From positions 1-64,000 of the forward strand of contig VGSF01000004.1 of assembly GCA_016875165.1 (NCBI GenBank): a stretch of 64,000 bases of DNA, written 5' to 3'. Positions 33,915 through 40,604 of this stretch are shown here, in pieces. The DNA is from Deltaproteobacteria bacterium. GTDB taxonomy: Bacteria > Desulfobacterota > SM23-61. Under the pieces are notes generated by a model. The model did no database searches. It saw nothing but the letters and a program-made list of their open reading frames with translations, and had not been told where the DNA came from. Position numbers and translations under genes: made by a program. The first letter of the stretch is position 1; each line of letters opens with the position of its first letter.

Positions 33915-34421
33915 ATGGCCCTAACCGGTTCACAGACGGAAAAAAATCTGCAAGAGGCCTTTGCCGGGGAGTCTCAGGCCAACCGGAAATATTTGGCCTT
34001 CGCCAGGAAAGCGGAACAGGAAGGTTTTAAACAAGCAGCCAAATTGTTCAGGGCTGCCGCCGAGGCGGAAACAGTCCACGCCCATGCCCATTTGCGTGTT
34101 CTGGGAGGGATTAAATCCACGAAGGAAAACCTTAAGGAGGCCATTGCCGGCGAAACTCACGAATTTAAGAAGATGTATCCGGAGATGCTGGCCAAAGCTA
34201 AAGATGAAGGGCAGAAACAAGCTGAGATCAGCTTTGACTATGCCAACCAGGTGGAAAAAATCCATGCGGCCTTATATGAAAACGCCCTGGCCAACCTGGG
34301 AAAGAATAAAGAAACAGACTACTACGTTTGTCCGGTGTGCGGGTTAACAGCAGAAGGGAAAGCCCCGGATACTTGCCCCATTTGCAAGACTCTTGGCTCC
34401 AAGTTCATCAAAATATCCTGA
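33915..34421 (+). CDS. Rubrerythrin
   Basis: A 168-residue non-heme di-iron peroxidase of oxygen-defence in anaerobes. The ferritin-like four-helix domain (about 1-130) holds the iron-binding Glu/His residues (AFAGESQANRKY, AAEAETVHAHAH, AIAGETHEFKKMYPEM, ANQVEKIHAALY). The C-terminal rubredoxin domain has CPVCG (about 138-142) and CPICK (about 154-158). RBS AAAGGAG. A strong hairpin follows the stop. Confidence 0.95.
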   Translation: MALTGSQTEKNLQEAFAGESQANRKYLAFARKAEQEGFKQAAKLFRAAAEAETVHAHAHLRVLGGIKSTKENLKEAIAGETHEFKKMYPEMLAKAKDEGQKQAEISFDYANQVEKIHAALYENALANLGKNKETDYYVCPVCGLTAEGKAPDTCPICKTLGSKFIKIS

Positions 34422-34442
34422 CGTTTCTTGTTTACCCTTTGC

Positions 34443-34476
34443 GGAAGACCTTTCCCGGAGAGGGGAAAGGTCTTCC
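34443..34476 (+). terminator. Hairpin after rubrerythrin
   Basis: GGAAGACCTTTCCC and GGGAAAGGTCTTCC form a perfect 14-bp stem with a six-base GGAGAG loop, 21 bp after the rubrerythrin stop. It is followed by ATTTAAG, not a full U-tract, so termination strength is uncertain. Confidence 0.65.
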
Positions 34477-34543
34477 ATTTAAGGGGCGTCCCCTTTTCCA
34501 ATCGTTTTTACCAACATGTTGGTATTAGTTGCGCAGTAAGCGT

Positions 34544-35845
34544 CTAATTCTCCGCAAAAATCGGATACGTGTTGGCGCCGAAGGGCATGACCGTGATCTT
34601 GGGCCGGGCGATACCGCATTTCTGGTAAGCCAGCTTCAGAGCTTCGTCCATGGAAAAAACCGGCTGAACTCTGGCCTGGCGAGCGTAGTCGGCATTTTCC
34701 GGCCGGGTCAATAAAAGGACCTGATAATCCCGGCAGTGCTCGGCTTGCCTGAGGGCCACCCAGCCGGGCAGCTCGAAATTCTCCCGCAGGGCCTTCTCAT
34801 GCTCGAAGGCATTGGGGTATTTAAACCACTCGAAGAATTCCCGCGGCTCAGTTATATCCGGGCATTCGGCAAGGATCACGGCTACACCGCCTGGTTTTAT
34901 GGCGTAACGGGCGTTATCAAGGGTTTTCTGGGATTGGTAAAGATTGATGTCTTTTGGATAGCCGCCGGCCGAGGCGATGACCATGTCGGCTTTTTCCTGG
35001 ATCATGACTCCGTAAATTTGATCCACGAGAACTGTGGCCTCCTGCCAGGCCGAGACCCAGTTGCCGGCGAAGACGCCGGTGATTCCACCTTCAAAATTGG
35101 GGACAACGTTGACCATGAAGTCCGGCTTAAGGAAGGCGGCGATTTCCATCATGTCCTCGTGCTGGGGGTTGCCTTTGGTAATTTTGTTGGCGCAAAGGGG
35201 GCTGGGTCCGGAACCCAGAGTCGGCCCCAGGCCCCACAGATGATTTTGCTGGATTGTTTTTAAGGCCGCCACGCCGGGCAGCACGCTTTTGCGGCCGCCG
35301 CCATAACCGACCATGTAATGATAGATCACGCCGCCGGTGAGGATGACCTTGTCCGCCTCCAGCACCAGACGATTTAAGGCCACTTCGGTTCCCCGGCTGG
35401 TTTTACCGAGGTAAACCATATTAGCCGTGTCCCGGGCATCGTGATTAACCACCCTGACCCGATGGCAAACTTCCTGGCCGCAGATTTCCGCAAACTCAGC
35501 AGCGGTATTCTGGCGATGGGCCCCCACGGCAATGAGCACTGTTATGTTTTGATCCGGGACGCCGGCCCGGTTTAGGTAATCGACTAACAGGCCTAAGGTG
35601 TCAGAATTCCTCTGCCAGGCCCGGGTTATATCGCTTACGGTGATGGCCAGCGTGTCCTTGGGTTTTACTATTTCCTGCAAGGGCGGCGCATCGATTGGAT
35701 GATCGAGGGCGTGGCGGTATGTGCCGGGCAAATCCGAAAGGGCCGGACGGTTGTTACCTACGATTTCGTAAAGGACATCCTCCTCCGGAATCTGAAATTT
35801 CACGCTCCCCTTGCCAAACCGCAAAGAAAATTTCTTAAGTCCCAT
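34544..35845 (-). CDS. larA: LarA-family nickel-pincer racemase/epimerase
   Basis: A 433-residue LarA family protein. Members racemise or epimerise 2-hydroxyacids with a nickel-pincer nucleotide. Seen are the N-terminal Rossmann-like region with AVGAHRQNTAAEFAEICG, the lysine-attachment block GYGGGRKSVLPGVA, and AGNWVSAWQ. LarB, LarC and LarE, which make the cofactor, are not in the window. ATG 35845 follows AGGAGCGCCC; the open frame upstream is repeat-derived. LarA-like proteins act on several 2-hydroxyacids, so lactate is not certain. Confidence 0.88.
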   Translation of the reverse strand: MGLKKFSLRFGKGSVKFQIPEEDVLYEIVGNNRPALSDLPGTYRHALDHPIDAPPLQEIVKPKDTLAITVSDITRAWQRNSDTLGLLVDYLNRAGVPDQNITVLIAVGAHRQNTAAEFAEICGQEVCHRVRVVNHDARDTANMVYLGKTSRGTEVALNRLVLEADKVILTGGVIYHYMVGYGGGRKSVLPGVAALKTIQQNHLWGLGPTLGSGPSPLCANKITKGNPQHEDMMEIAAFLKPDFMVNVVPNFEGGITGVFAGNWVSAWQEATVLVDQIYGVMIQEKADMVIASAGGYPKDINLYQSQKTLDNARYAIKPGGVAVILAECPDITEPREFFEWFKYPNAFEHEKALRENFELPGWVALRQAEHCRDYQVLLLTRPENADYARQARVQPVFSMDEALKLAYQKCGIARPKITVMPFGANTYPIFAEN

Positions 35846-35924
35846 GGGCGCTCCTAGGGCCACGTCATTTAAAGAGGTAACCCTTTTGTGTAGTAAATTA
35901 ACCCCCTTAACCAATTTTTGGAAA

Positions 35925-36105
35925 ATCCGAAGCTCGAAGCACCAAATCCGAAACAAACACGAATGTTCCAAATCATAAATTCAAAACAACGATTAACTTT
36001 AAAACTTTTAAATAGGTATTGGAAATGTTTTGGTCATTTGATATTCGGATTTTGAGAATGTTTCGAATTTCGATATTCTGATTTCGAATTTAAATTACTT
36101 GCATA
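35925..36105. repeat. Degenerate TTCGAATTTC-type repeat
   Basis: An A/T-rich stretch of strings such as GGAAAATCCGAAGCTCGAAG, AATCCGAAACAAACACGAAT and TTTCGAATTTCGATATTCTG, forming a loose inverted repeat between larA and panB. Fragments recur at 42190-42225, 43678-43720, 46170-46215, 46483-46570 and 11745-11880. No gene is visible between 35846 and 36158. Confidence 0.5.
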
Positions 36106-36158
36106 TGCCTTTGATTTAGCAAACTATCATCAACTTTGACGGGGACTTATGGGTACTC

Positions 36159-37007
36159 CTATTTCCCTTCCAGCATTTCTTTAAGTTTCTGGACTTCTGC
36201 TTCCGGCATTTTATAACAATGCTCGGGTCCAGGGAAACCCCCTTTATACACATCCTCCTTAAACGCTTCCAAGGCTTTAACTATCTGCTCCCCGATATTC
36301 GCATATTTCTTGACGAACTTCGGGGTAAAGGCTTCAAACATCCCCAGCATATCGTGAACAATCAAACATTGACCATCGGTATGGGGACCTGCACCGATTC
36401 CGATTATGGGTATCTGCGCCCTCTCGGTGATGATTTTGCCCACCTCAGGAGGAATGCCTTCGAGGAGAATCATGAAAACACCGGCTTCTTCCAGGGCCTT
36501 CGCATCCTCAATAATTCGGAGAGCTGTGGCGGCATCGCGGCCCTGGGCTTTAAAGCCCCCGAACATGGCAATGGATTGCGGGGTAAGGCCTAAATGCCCA
36601 ACGACCGGGATCGTAGCCTTAATCAGGGCCTTTACGGTGTCGAGGATTTCCCTCCCGCCTTCAAGTTTAATGGCGTCACAGCCGCACTCAGCCATGAATC
36701 GCCCGGCATTCCGCACAGCCTCCTTATTGCTTATCTGGTAAGTCATGTAAGGCATGTCCCCGATCAGGAAGGTATTAGGGGCCCCTTTGCGCACAGCCTG
36801 GGTATGGGGGATGATGAGATCCATGGTTACTGGAAGCGTGGAGTCGAACCCAAAAGTGGTCATGCCGATCGAGTCCCCCACCAGGATAATGTCGATGCCG
36901 GCTTTCTCCTCCAGTTGGGCTGTGGGGTAATCATAGGCCGTCAGCCAGGTAATCAGTTGCTTGTTTTTTTTCTTTTCCATTAACGTATGAATGGTTACCT
37001 TTTTCAT
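36159..37007 (-). CDS. panB: 3-methyl-2-oxobutanoate hydroxymethyltransferase
   Basis: Ketopantoate hydroxymethyltransferase, first step of pantothenate and CoA synthesis. The 282-residue TIM-barrel protein has LTAYDYPTAQLEEKAG near 22-37, VGDSIGMTTFGFDST near 42-56, IKLEGG near 113 (catalytic lysine/metal site) and GIGAGPHTDGQCLIVHDMLG near 198-217. RBS AAAGGAGAATAG. No other pan gene is adjacent. A ~98-bp sequence upstream is duplicated beside tRNA-Phe. Confidence 0.96.
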   Translation of the reverse strand: MKKVTIHTLMEKKKNKQLITWLTAYDYPTAQLEEKAGIDIILVGDSIGMTTFGFDSTLPVTMDLIIPHTQAVRKGAPNTFLIGDMPYMTYQISNKEAVRNAGRFMAECGCDAIKLEGGREILDTVKALIKATIPVVGHLGLTPQSIAMFGGFKAQGRDAATALRIIEDAKALEEAGVFMILLEGIPPEVGKIITERAQIPIIGIGAGPHTDGQCLIVHDMLGMFEAFTPKFVKKYANIGEQIVKALEAFKEDVYKGGFPGPEHCYKMPEAEVQKLKEMLEGK

Positions 37008-37025
37008 CTATTCTCCTTTCCTTAT

Positions 37026-37124
37026 ATTCGTTGCCAGCAGGTTCATGGCAATTTACTTACACAATTTTGCCCACAGCCAAACAAAAAAAGGGGGCACAAA
37101 AATAAATTGTAACCCCTCAATTTT
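37026..37124. repeat. 98-bp direct repeat, left copy (upstream of panB)
   Basis: ATTCGTTGCCAGCAGGTTC opens a segment of about 98 bp that is about 90% identical, in the same orientation, to 50088-50185. It includes the hairpin AGGGGTTACAA/TTGTGCCCCC with a T-run on the minus strand. A TIR1 element begins at the next base. The right copy abuts the 3' end of tRNA-Phe. Confidence 0.85.
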
Positions 37125-37279
37125 GATAATCTCGTAAAAAGTCGGCAGAAGATTCATTGCGAGCGAAAGCGAAGCAATCTCGTTTTTATAAGTCCTTGAA
37201 AATACGGGATTGCTTCGCCGTCCCGCATTGGCGGAACTCCTCGCAATGACGAAAACAGGACTTTTTACGAAGCCATCAA
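37125..37279. repeat. TIR1 element, CATTGCGAG core
   Basis: GATAATCTCGTAAAAAGTC at the left faces GACTTTTTACGAAGCCATC at the right. The core is nearly identical to that at 28452-28605 (CATTGCGAGCGAAAGCGAAG). Confidence 0.85.
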
Positions 37280-37337
37280 ATTTAGAACAGTAGGACTCGG
37301 TGTTCCATTCCGAGGGTCATTCCCGTACCTTAAGTCT

Positions 37338-37637
37338 CTACTTCTTCCCCGGTACAATCGCATCCTTAGCTGCTTTGGCAATTCTCATCTTGACTACGGT
37401 CTTAGCAGGAATTTTGAGTGGCTCCCCAGTAGCGGGATTGCGACCCATACGAGCTTTCCTCTTCACCAGGACCAGTTTTCCGATTCCAGGAAGGGTAAAT
37501 GAACCAGCTTTCTTGGTCTCGGAGGTGGCCAGCGCCGCTACCTCGTCAATAATCCCGGAGGCAGTCTTTTTAGTGAGCTCAAATTTACCTGCAAAGTGGG
37601 ATACGATCTGGGCTTTGGTCATGGGTTTCTTAGCCAT
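37338..37637 (-). CDS. HU/IHF-family DNA-binding protein
   Basis: A 99-residue histone-like protein. The N-terminal helices contain MTKAQIVSHFAGKFELTKK and the DNA-binding arm has the family signature GSFTLPGIGKLVLVKRKARM followed by GRNPATGEPLKIPAKTVVK. HU bends DNA non-specifically. The Lys-rich ends and the Gly-Arg-Asn-Pro arm tip are intact. RBS AGGAGGAAAC. It lies inside the segment bounded by the 98-bp repeats. Confidence 0.93.
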   Translation of the reverse strand: MAKKPMTKAQIVSHFAGKFELTKKTASGIIDEVAALATSETKKAGSFTLPGIGKLVLVKRKARMGRNPATGEPLKIPAKTVVKMRIAKAAKDAIVPGKK

Positions 37638-37778
37638 TGTTTCCTCCTGTTGGTATGGAATTTAAAGCTGGATAGTGGGAGTATATTAGAAAGGGGATCG
37701 GGAAGCAAGTTTAATCCTGCTCGGAAAATTGTAGTAGGGGACGTTGTCTCCTGCGTTGCTTTATAATCCCTGTTTAAA

Positions 37779-38195
37779 TCATCCCTCTTCTTCCGATCTT
37801 GCAACCGCCCGTGCGAGGCTGGACGTGGCGACTCCAACGTGACGCGCGATCTCTGCCATAGATAATCCCAATTCATCCAGGCCGCGTTTCGCTATCGTTG
37901 CCCGAAGGGTACTTACCTTCCTCCGACAACCGCCCCCTTTGAGCTCCTTCGGGCTTATTCGTCCTTTCTGGCACTCTTCTTCGATAATCTTGGTTATGGT
38001 CTTGCCGGTCCGTCGAAGCTTTAACTGACATCTTGTTTTCTCCTCGGCTTCTTGGAGAATGGCGTTGACAAAATCGTCGCTTCCGAGGATGCGTTCGTCT
38101 GTTTCTTCTTTTTGGCCGTTTCTCCGGGCTGATAGGACTTGGGACCACCCACCCTTGCTTCTGATCAGCCCCCCTCCGGTGAATTCATCCGGCGA
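37779..38195 (-). pseudogene. REP-associated (RAYT/Y1-type) transposase, C-terminal remnant
   Basis: Minus-strand translation right after the carbamoyltransferase stop, without a start codon, gives GGLIRSKGGWSQVLSAR, then TDERILGSDDFVNAILQEAE, and ends with LGLSMAEIARHVGVATSSLA before a TGA at 37779-37781. These blocks match the C-terminal region of TnpA-REP proteins: the GGWS segment, the DERILG segment and a helix-turn-helix. The catalytic HUH/Tyr domain expected upstream is absent, cut off at the neighbouring gene. It is therefore a broken transposase. The relic is notable because REP-like palindromes abound here. Confidence 0.72.
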
Positions 38196-38198
38196 GCG

Positions 38199-39146
38199 TT
38201 AGTCAACTGGTACTCCGAGCACCAGGCATAGTAGACCCATGCGCAGGAATTGTCCGTATTTGATCTGGTCAAAGTACACCGCCCGGGGGTCCTGGTCCAC
38301 TTCCGGGGAAAGTTCATAGTCGCGGGGGAAAGGGTGCATGATGTAGGTATCCTTCTTTAAAACCTTCAGTATCTCCTGATTGATTCTGAAGATTTCCTTA
38401 GACCGGTCATAATCATCGATCTGATTCTTAAAACGATCTTTGGGGATCTGGGTGATGTAGAGAATATCCGCTTTCGAAACTATCTCCTTAAATTCTTCGG
38501 CATTGTCCAGGGATTCGCTGTAGGGGATTCTGTTTTCGGCCAGATATTCTTTCATGTCATCCTGAATCTTCAGGACCCGCGGGGAGGCAAAATAGATTTT
38601 AATGCCCGAGTATTTCGCCAGGAAATAGGCCAGGGAGCGAATAGTGCGGCTGTTCATCAAATCGCCGATAAAGGCGATGGAGACGCCGTCAATCCCCCCC
38701 TTCAGCTTTTCAATACAGTAAAGATCTATTAAGGCCTGGGTTGGATGCTGGGCCGGCCCATCCCCGCCGTTGATGATGGGAACGAGAGAAATTTCGGCAG
38801 CCCGTTTGGCTGAACCGCTCCGGTAATGGCGCAGGACAATCACGTCAACGAGGGAGCCCACTACCCGCACTGTATCTTCAAAGTTACCCCCGGCAAGTTC
38901 GGAAGAGAAAGTTTCCGGGAAGTCAATATGGGTTACCTCCCCTCCCAGGCGCTTCATGGCGCTGTCAAAGGAAAGATTCGTGCGCATGGATTTTACGTAA
39001 AAAAGATTGCCTAAGATTTTCCCCCTCAGAAGGTCCAGAGGCAAATTTCGCTCTGTCCGTTCTTTTATGTGGTCGGCGGCGCCGAGGATCTCTTGCAGGG
39101 CTTTTTTGTTAAATTGCTGCGCTTCTATTATATGGCCATGCTTCAT
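38199..39146 (-). CDS. Aspartate/ornithine carbamoyltransferase-family protein, substrate uncertain
   Basis: A 315-residue ATCase-like protein. Carbamoyl-phosphate residues are conserved: SMRTNLSF (STRT loop, Thr replaced by Met), LRH, AQHPTQALIDLY and GDLMNSRTIRSLAYF. Residues that grip aspartate in E. coli PyrB are not: the TRVQ segment (Arg229, Gln231) reads TQIPKDR, and the 80s-loop Lys83-Lys84 reads LA in SSELAGGNFEDT. It directly follows carbamate kinase in a ureide-type operon, without pyrI or other pyrimidine genes. I infer a carbamoyltransferase for another acceptor, or a catabolic phosphorolytic enzyme. A diverged PyrB is the alternative. Confidence 0.7.
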   Translation of the reverse strand: MKHGHIIEAQQFNKKALQEILGAADHIKERTERNLPLDLLRGKILGNLFYVKSMRTNLSFDSAMKRLGGEVTHIDFPETFSSELAGGNFEDTVRVVGSLVDVIVLRHYRSGSAKRAAEISLVPIINGGDGPAQHPTQALIDLYCIEKLKGGIDGVSIAFIGDLMNSRTIRSLAYFLAKYSGIKIYFASPRVLKIQDDMKEYLAENRIPYSESLDNAEEFKEIVSKADILYITQIPKDRFKNQIDDYDRSKEIFRINQEILKVLKKDTYIMHPFPRDYELSPEVDQDPRAVYFDQIKYGQFLRMGLLCLVLGVPVD

Positions 39147-39158
39147 GGTTTACTCCCT

Positions 39159-40118
39159 TCAGGGGACGATATGGGTTCCCTCTTGATTTTGCAATGCCAA
39201 CCAGGCACGGTCCAGGGAAGTAATAATTGCTTCCTCGCCCCCATATTCGATAAAGCGGATGCAGGCCAAAACCTTGGGAGCCATGGAGCCGGCCAGGAAT
39301 TGTCCTTCCTGAAGATATTTTTTAGCCTGTCTTATGTCCAGGCGCTCTACCTCTCGCTCTTCCGGGGTGCCGAATCCGAGTTTTACCCTGGGCACATCAG
39401 TGAGGATCACGAAGAAGTCCGCAGCCACGGCCTCAGCCAACTTTTCCCCGGCCAAATCCTTGTCGATTACCCCTTCGATCCCTTCAAACTCCCCCCGCTC
39501 ATTCAGGACTACCGGAACGCCGCCTCCTCCGGCTGCAATGGCGATCATTCCGGCATCGACGACCTTCTTCAAAGCACTCACTTCTAAAATCCGGATCGGG
39601 TCAGGCGAAGGGACGACACGGCGGAAAGGCGTTTCCCCGCCGGGCAAGACCTGCTTGATTTTATAGCCCCTTTCAGATTCAAGTTTCTCTTTGGTCCTGC
39701 GGTCATAAAAGGGACCCACCGGTTTGCCGGGATGCGCAAAGGCCGGGTCTTTCCGATCTACCAGCACCTGCGTAATCATGGTCACCACGTTAAAATTCAG
39801 ATTAAGGGATTTGAGTTCATTCATAAGAGCTTGCTGCAACACATATCCTAATTGCCCCTGGGTCATGGCATTGCAGATGTCCATGGGTTGGGGCGGAAGC
39901 TGAGAAGCCGCGGCCTCTTGCTGCACCAGAAGGTTTCCTACCTGGGGGCCGTTCCCATGGGTGATAACCACTTCAAATCCCCTTTTGATGAATTCCAAAA
40001 TGTGCAGGGAGGCGGCCTGAATGCTGGTCCGCTGCTCTTCGTAGGTCCCCTTTTGGCGCGGAAGCTTGATGGCGTTGCCCCCCAAGGCGATCACAATTCT
40101 CTTACGATCTCTTTTCAT
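39159..40118 (-). CDS. arcC: Carbamate kinase
   Basis: A 319-residue amino-acid kinase that transfers phosphate from carbamoyl phosphate to ADP, giving ATP, ammonia and CO2. Family blocks: RIVIALGGNAIKLP near the start, VITHGNGPQVGNLLVQQEAA near 50, AAGGGGVPVV near 205, and DKDLAGEKLAEAVAADFFVILTDV near 225. A GTG four codons upstream (40130) is in frame. It ends 12 bp before the carbamoyltransferase gene. In this cluster it would conserve the energy of carbamoyl phosphate made by the AllFGH-like proteins. Confidence 0.94.
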   Translation of the reverse strand: MKRDRKRIVIALGGNAIKLPRQKGTYEEQRTSIQAASLHILEFIKRGFEVVITHGNGPQVGNLLVQQEAAASQLPPQPMDICNAMTQGQLGYVLQQALMNELKSLNLNFNVVTMITQVLVDRKDPAFAHPGKPVGPFYDRRTKEKLESERGYKIKQVLPGGETPFRRVVPSPDPIRILEVSALKKVVDAGMIAIAAGGGGVPVVLNERGEFEGIEGVIDKDLAGEKLAEAVAADFFVILTDVPRVKLGFGTPEEREVERLDIRQAKKYLQEGQFLAGSMAPKVLACIRFIEYGGEEAIITSLDRAWLALQNQEGTHIVP

Positions 40119-40156
40119 GTTTTCTCTCACCGAGGCCCTCTACCACATCACTGATT

Positions 40157-40291
40157 GTGTCCCGTATTTTTTGCTGGACACAGGGAAGATAATCACTTAT
40201 GTCGTGGCCCTCCCGCCTGGGCCTGGGAAGCTTTTAAAATCAAAGACCTATTCCCATCCCCCCCTTGTGTCCAGCAAAAAATGCGGGACAC
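40157..40291. repeat. 135-bp element with 25-bp inverted ends (GTGTCCCG...)
   Basis: The segment 40157-40181 (GTGTCCCGTATTTTTTGC...) and the segment 40267-40291 are inverted copies over 25 bp with one mismatch. About 85 bp lie between, without coding capacity. It is in the gap upstream of the carbamate kinase gene. It could be a tiny mobile element or a large hairpin in the operon mRNA. Confidence 0.7.
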
Positions 40292-40430
40292 GGCCAGACC
40301 CCACCAAGGGAGTTAAATCTATTTTCCATCTTGGGAACCCCGATTTTTCCCCTCCCCCCAGCCCTCTCCAGCCGGGTAGAACAAGTTTTCGGATGGAAAC
40401 TAACTAAAAAATTTCTGTTGGCGTTGGGGA

Positions 40431-40604
40431 TTACAACAGTTTATCGAGAAGGTCAATCATCTCCAGATCACCGCCTGCTGGGGGGACCCAATTTACCTGA
40501 ACAACTTCCACTCCTTGAATTTGCAGGCTTTCGGCAAAATCCTGCACTCCGATATTGACGGCCTTCGGGCCGTTTTGCAGGAGCTCATTTAATTTATTGG
40601 ACAT
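40431..40604 (-). CDS. Small FdrA-associated protein (57 aa)
   Basis: An ORF below usual size cut-offs. It starts ATG 40604 behind an excellent AAGGAGGATACTG site, overlaps the fdrA end by 11 bp, and ends TAA at 40431. The protein begins MSNKLNELLQNGPKAVNIGV and has VEVVQVNWVPPAGGD followed by LEMIDLLDKLL. The VNIG and V-W-x-PPAGGD blocks recall short proteins I associate with fdrA operons. No function is established. Coupled translation with fdrA suggests a subunit or accessory of the oxamate carbamoyltransferase-like complex. Confidence 0.75.
   Translation of the reverse strand: MSNKLNELLQNGPKAVNIGVQDFAESLQIQGVEVVQVNWVPPAGGDLEMIDLLDKLL

Noticed and set aside
37873-38148. Minus-strand open frame of 91 codons starting at 38148
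   Set aside because: It is an Arg/Pro-rich alternative frame. The biologically sensible frame in this stretch is the one giving the RAYT C-terminal blocks.
38199-39146. Confident pyrB annotation
   Set aside because: Aspartate-binding residues are altered and the operon is catabolic; only the carbamoyltransferase family call is supported.
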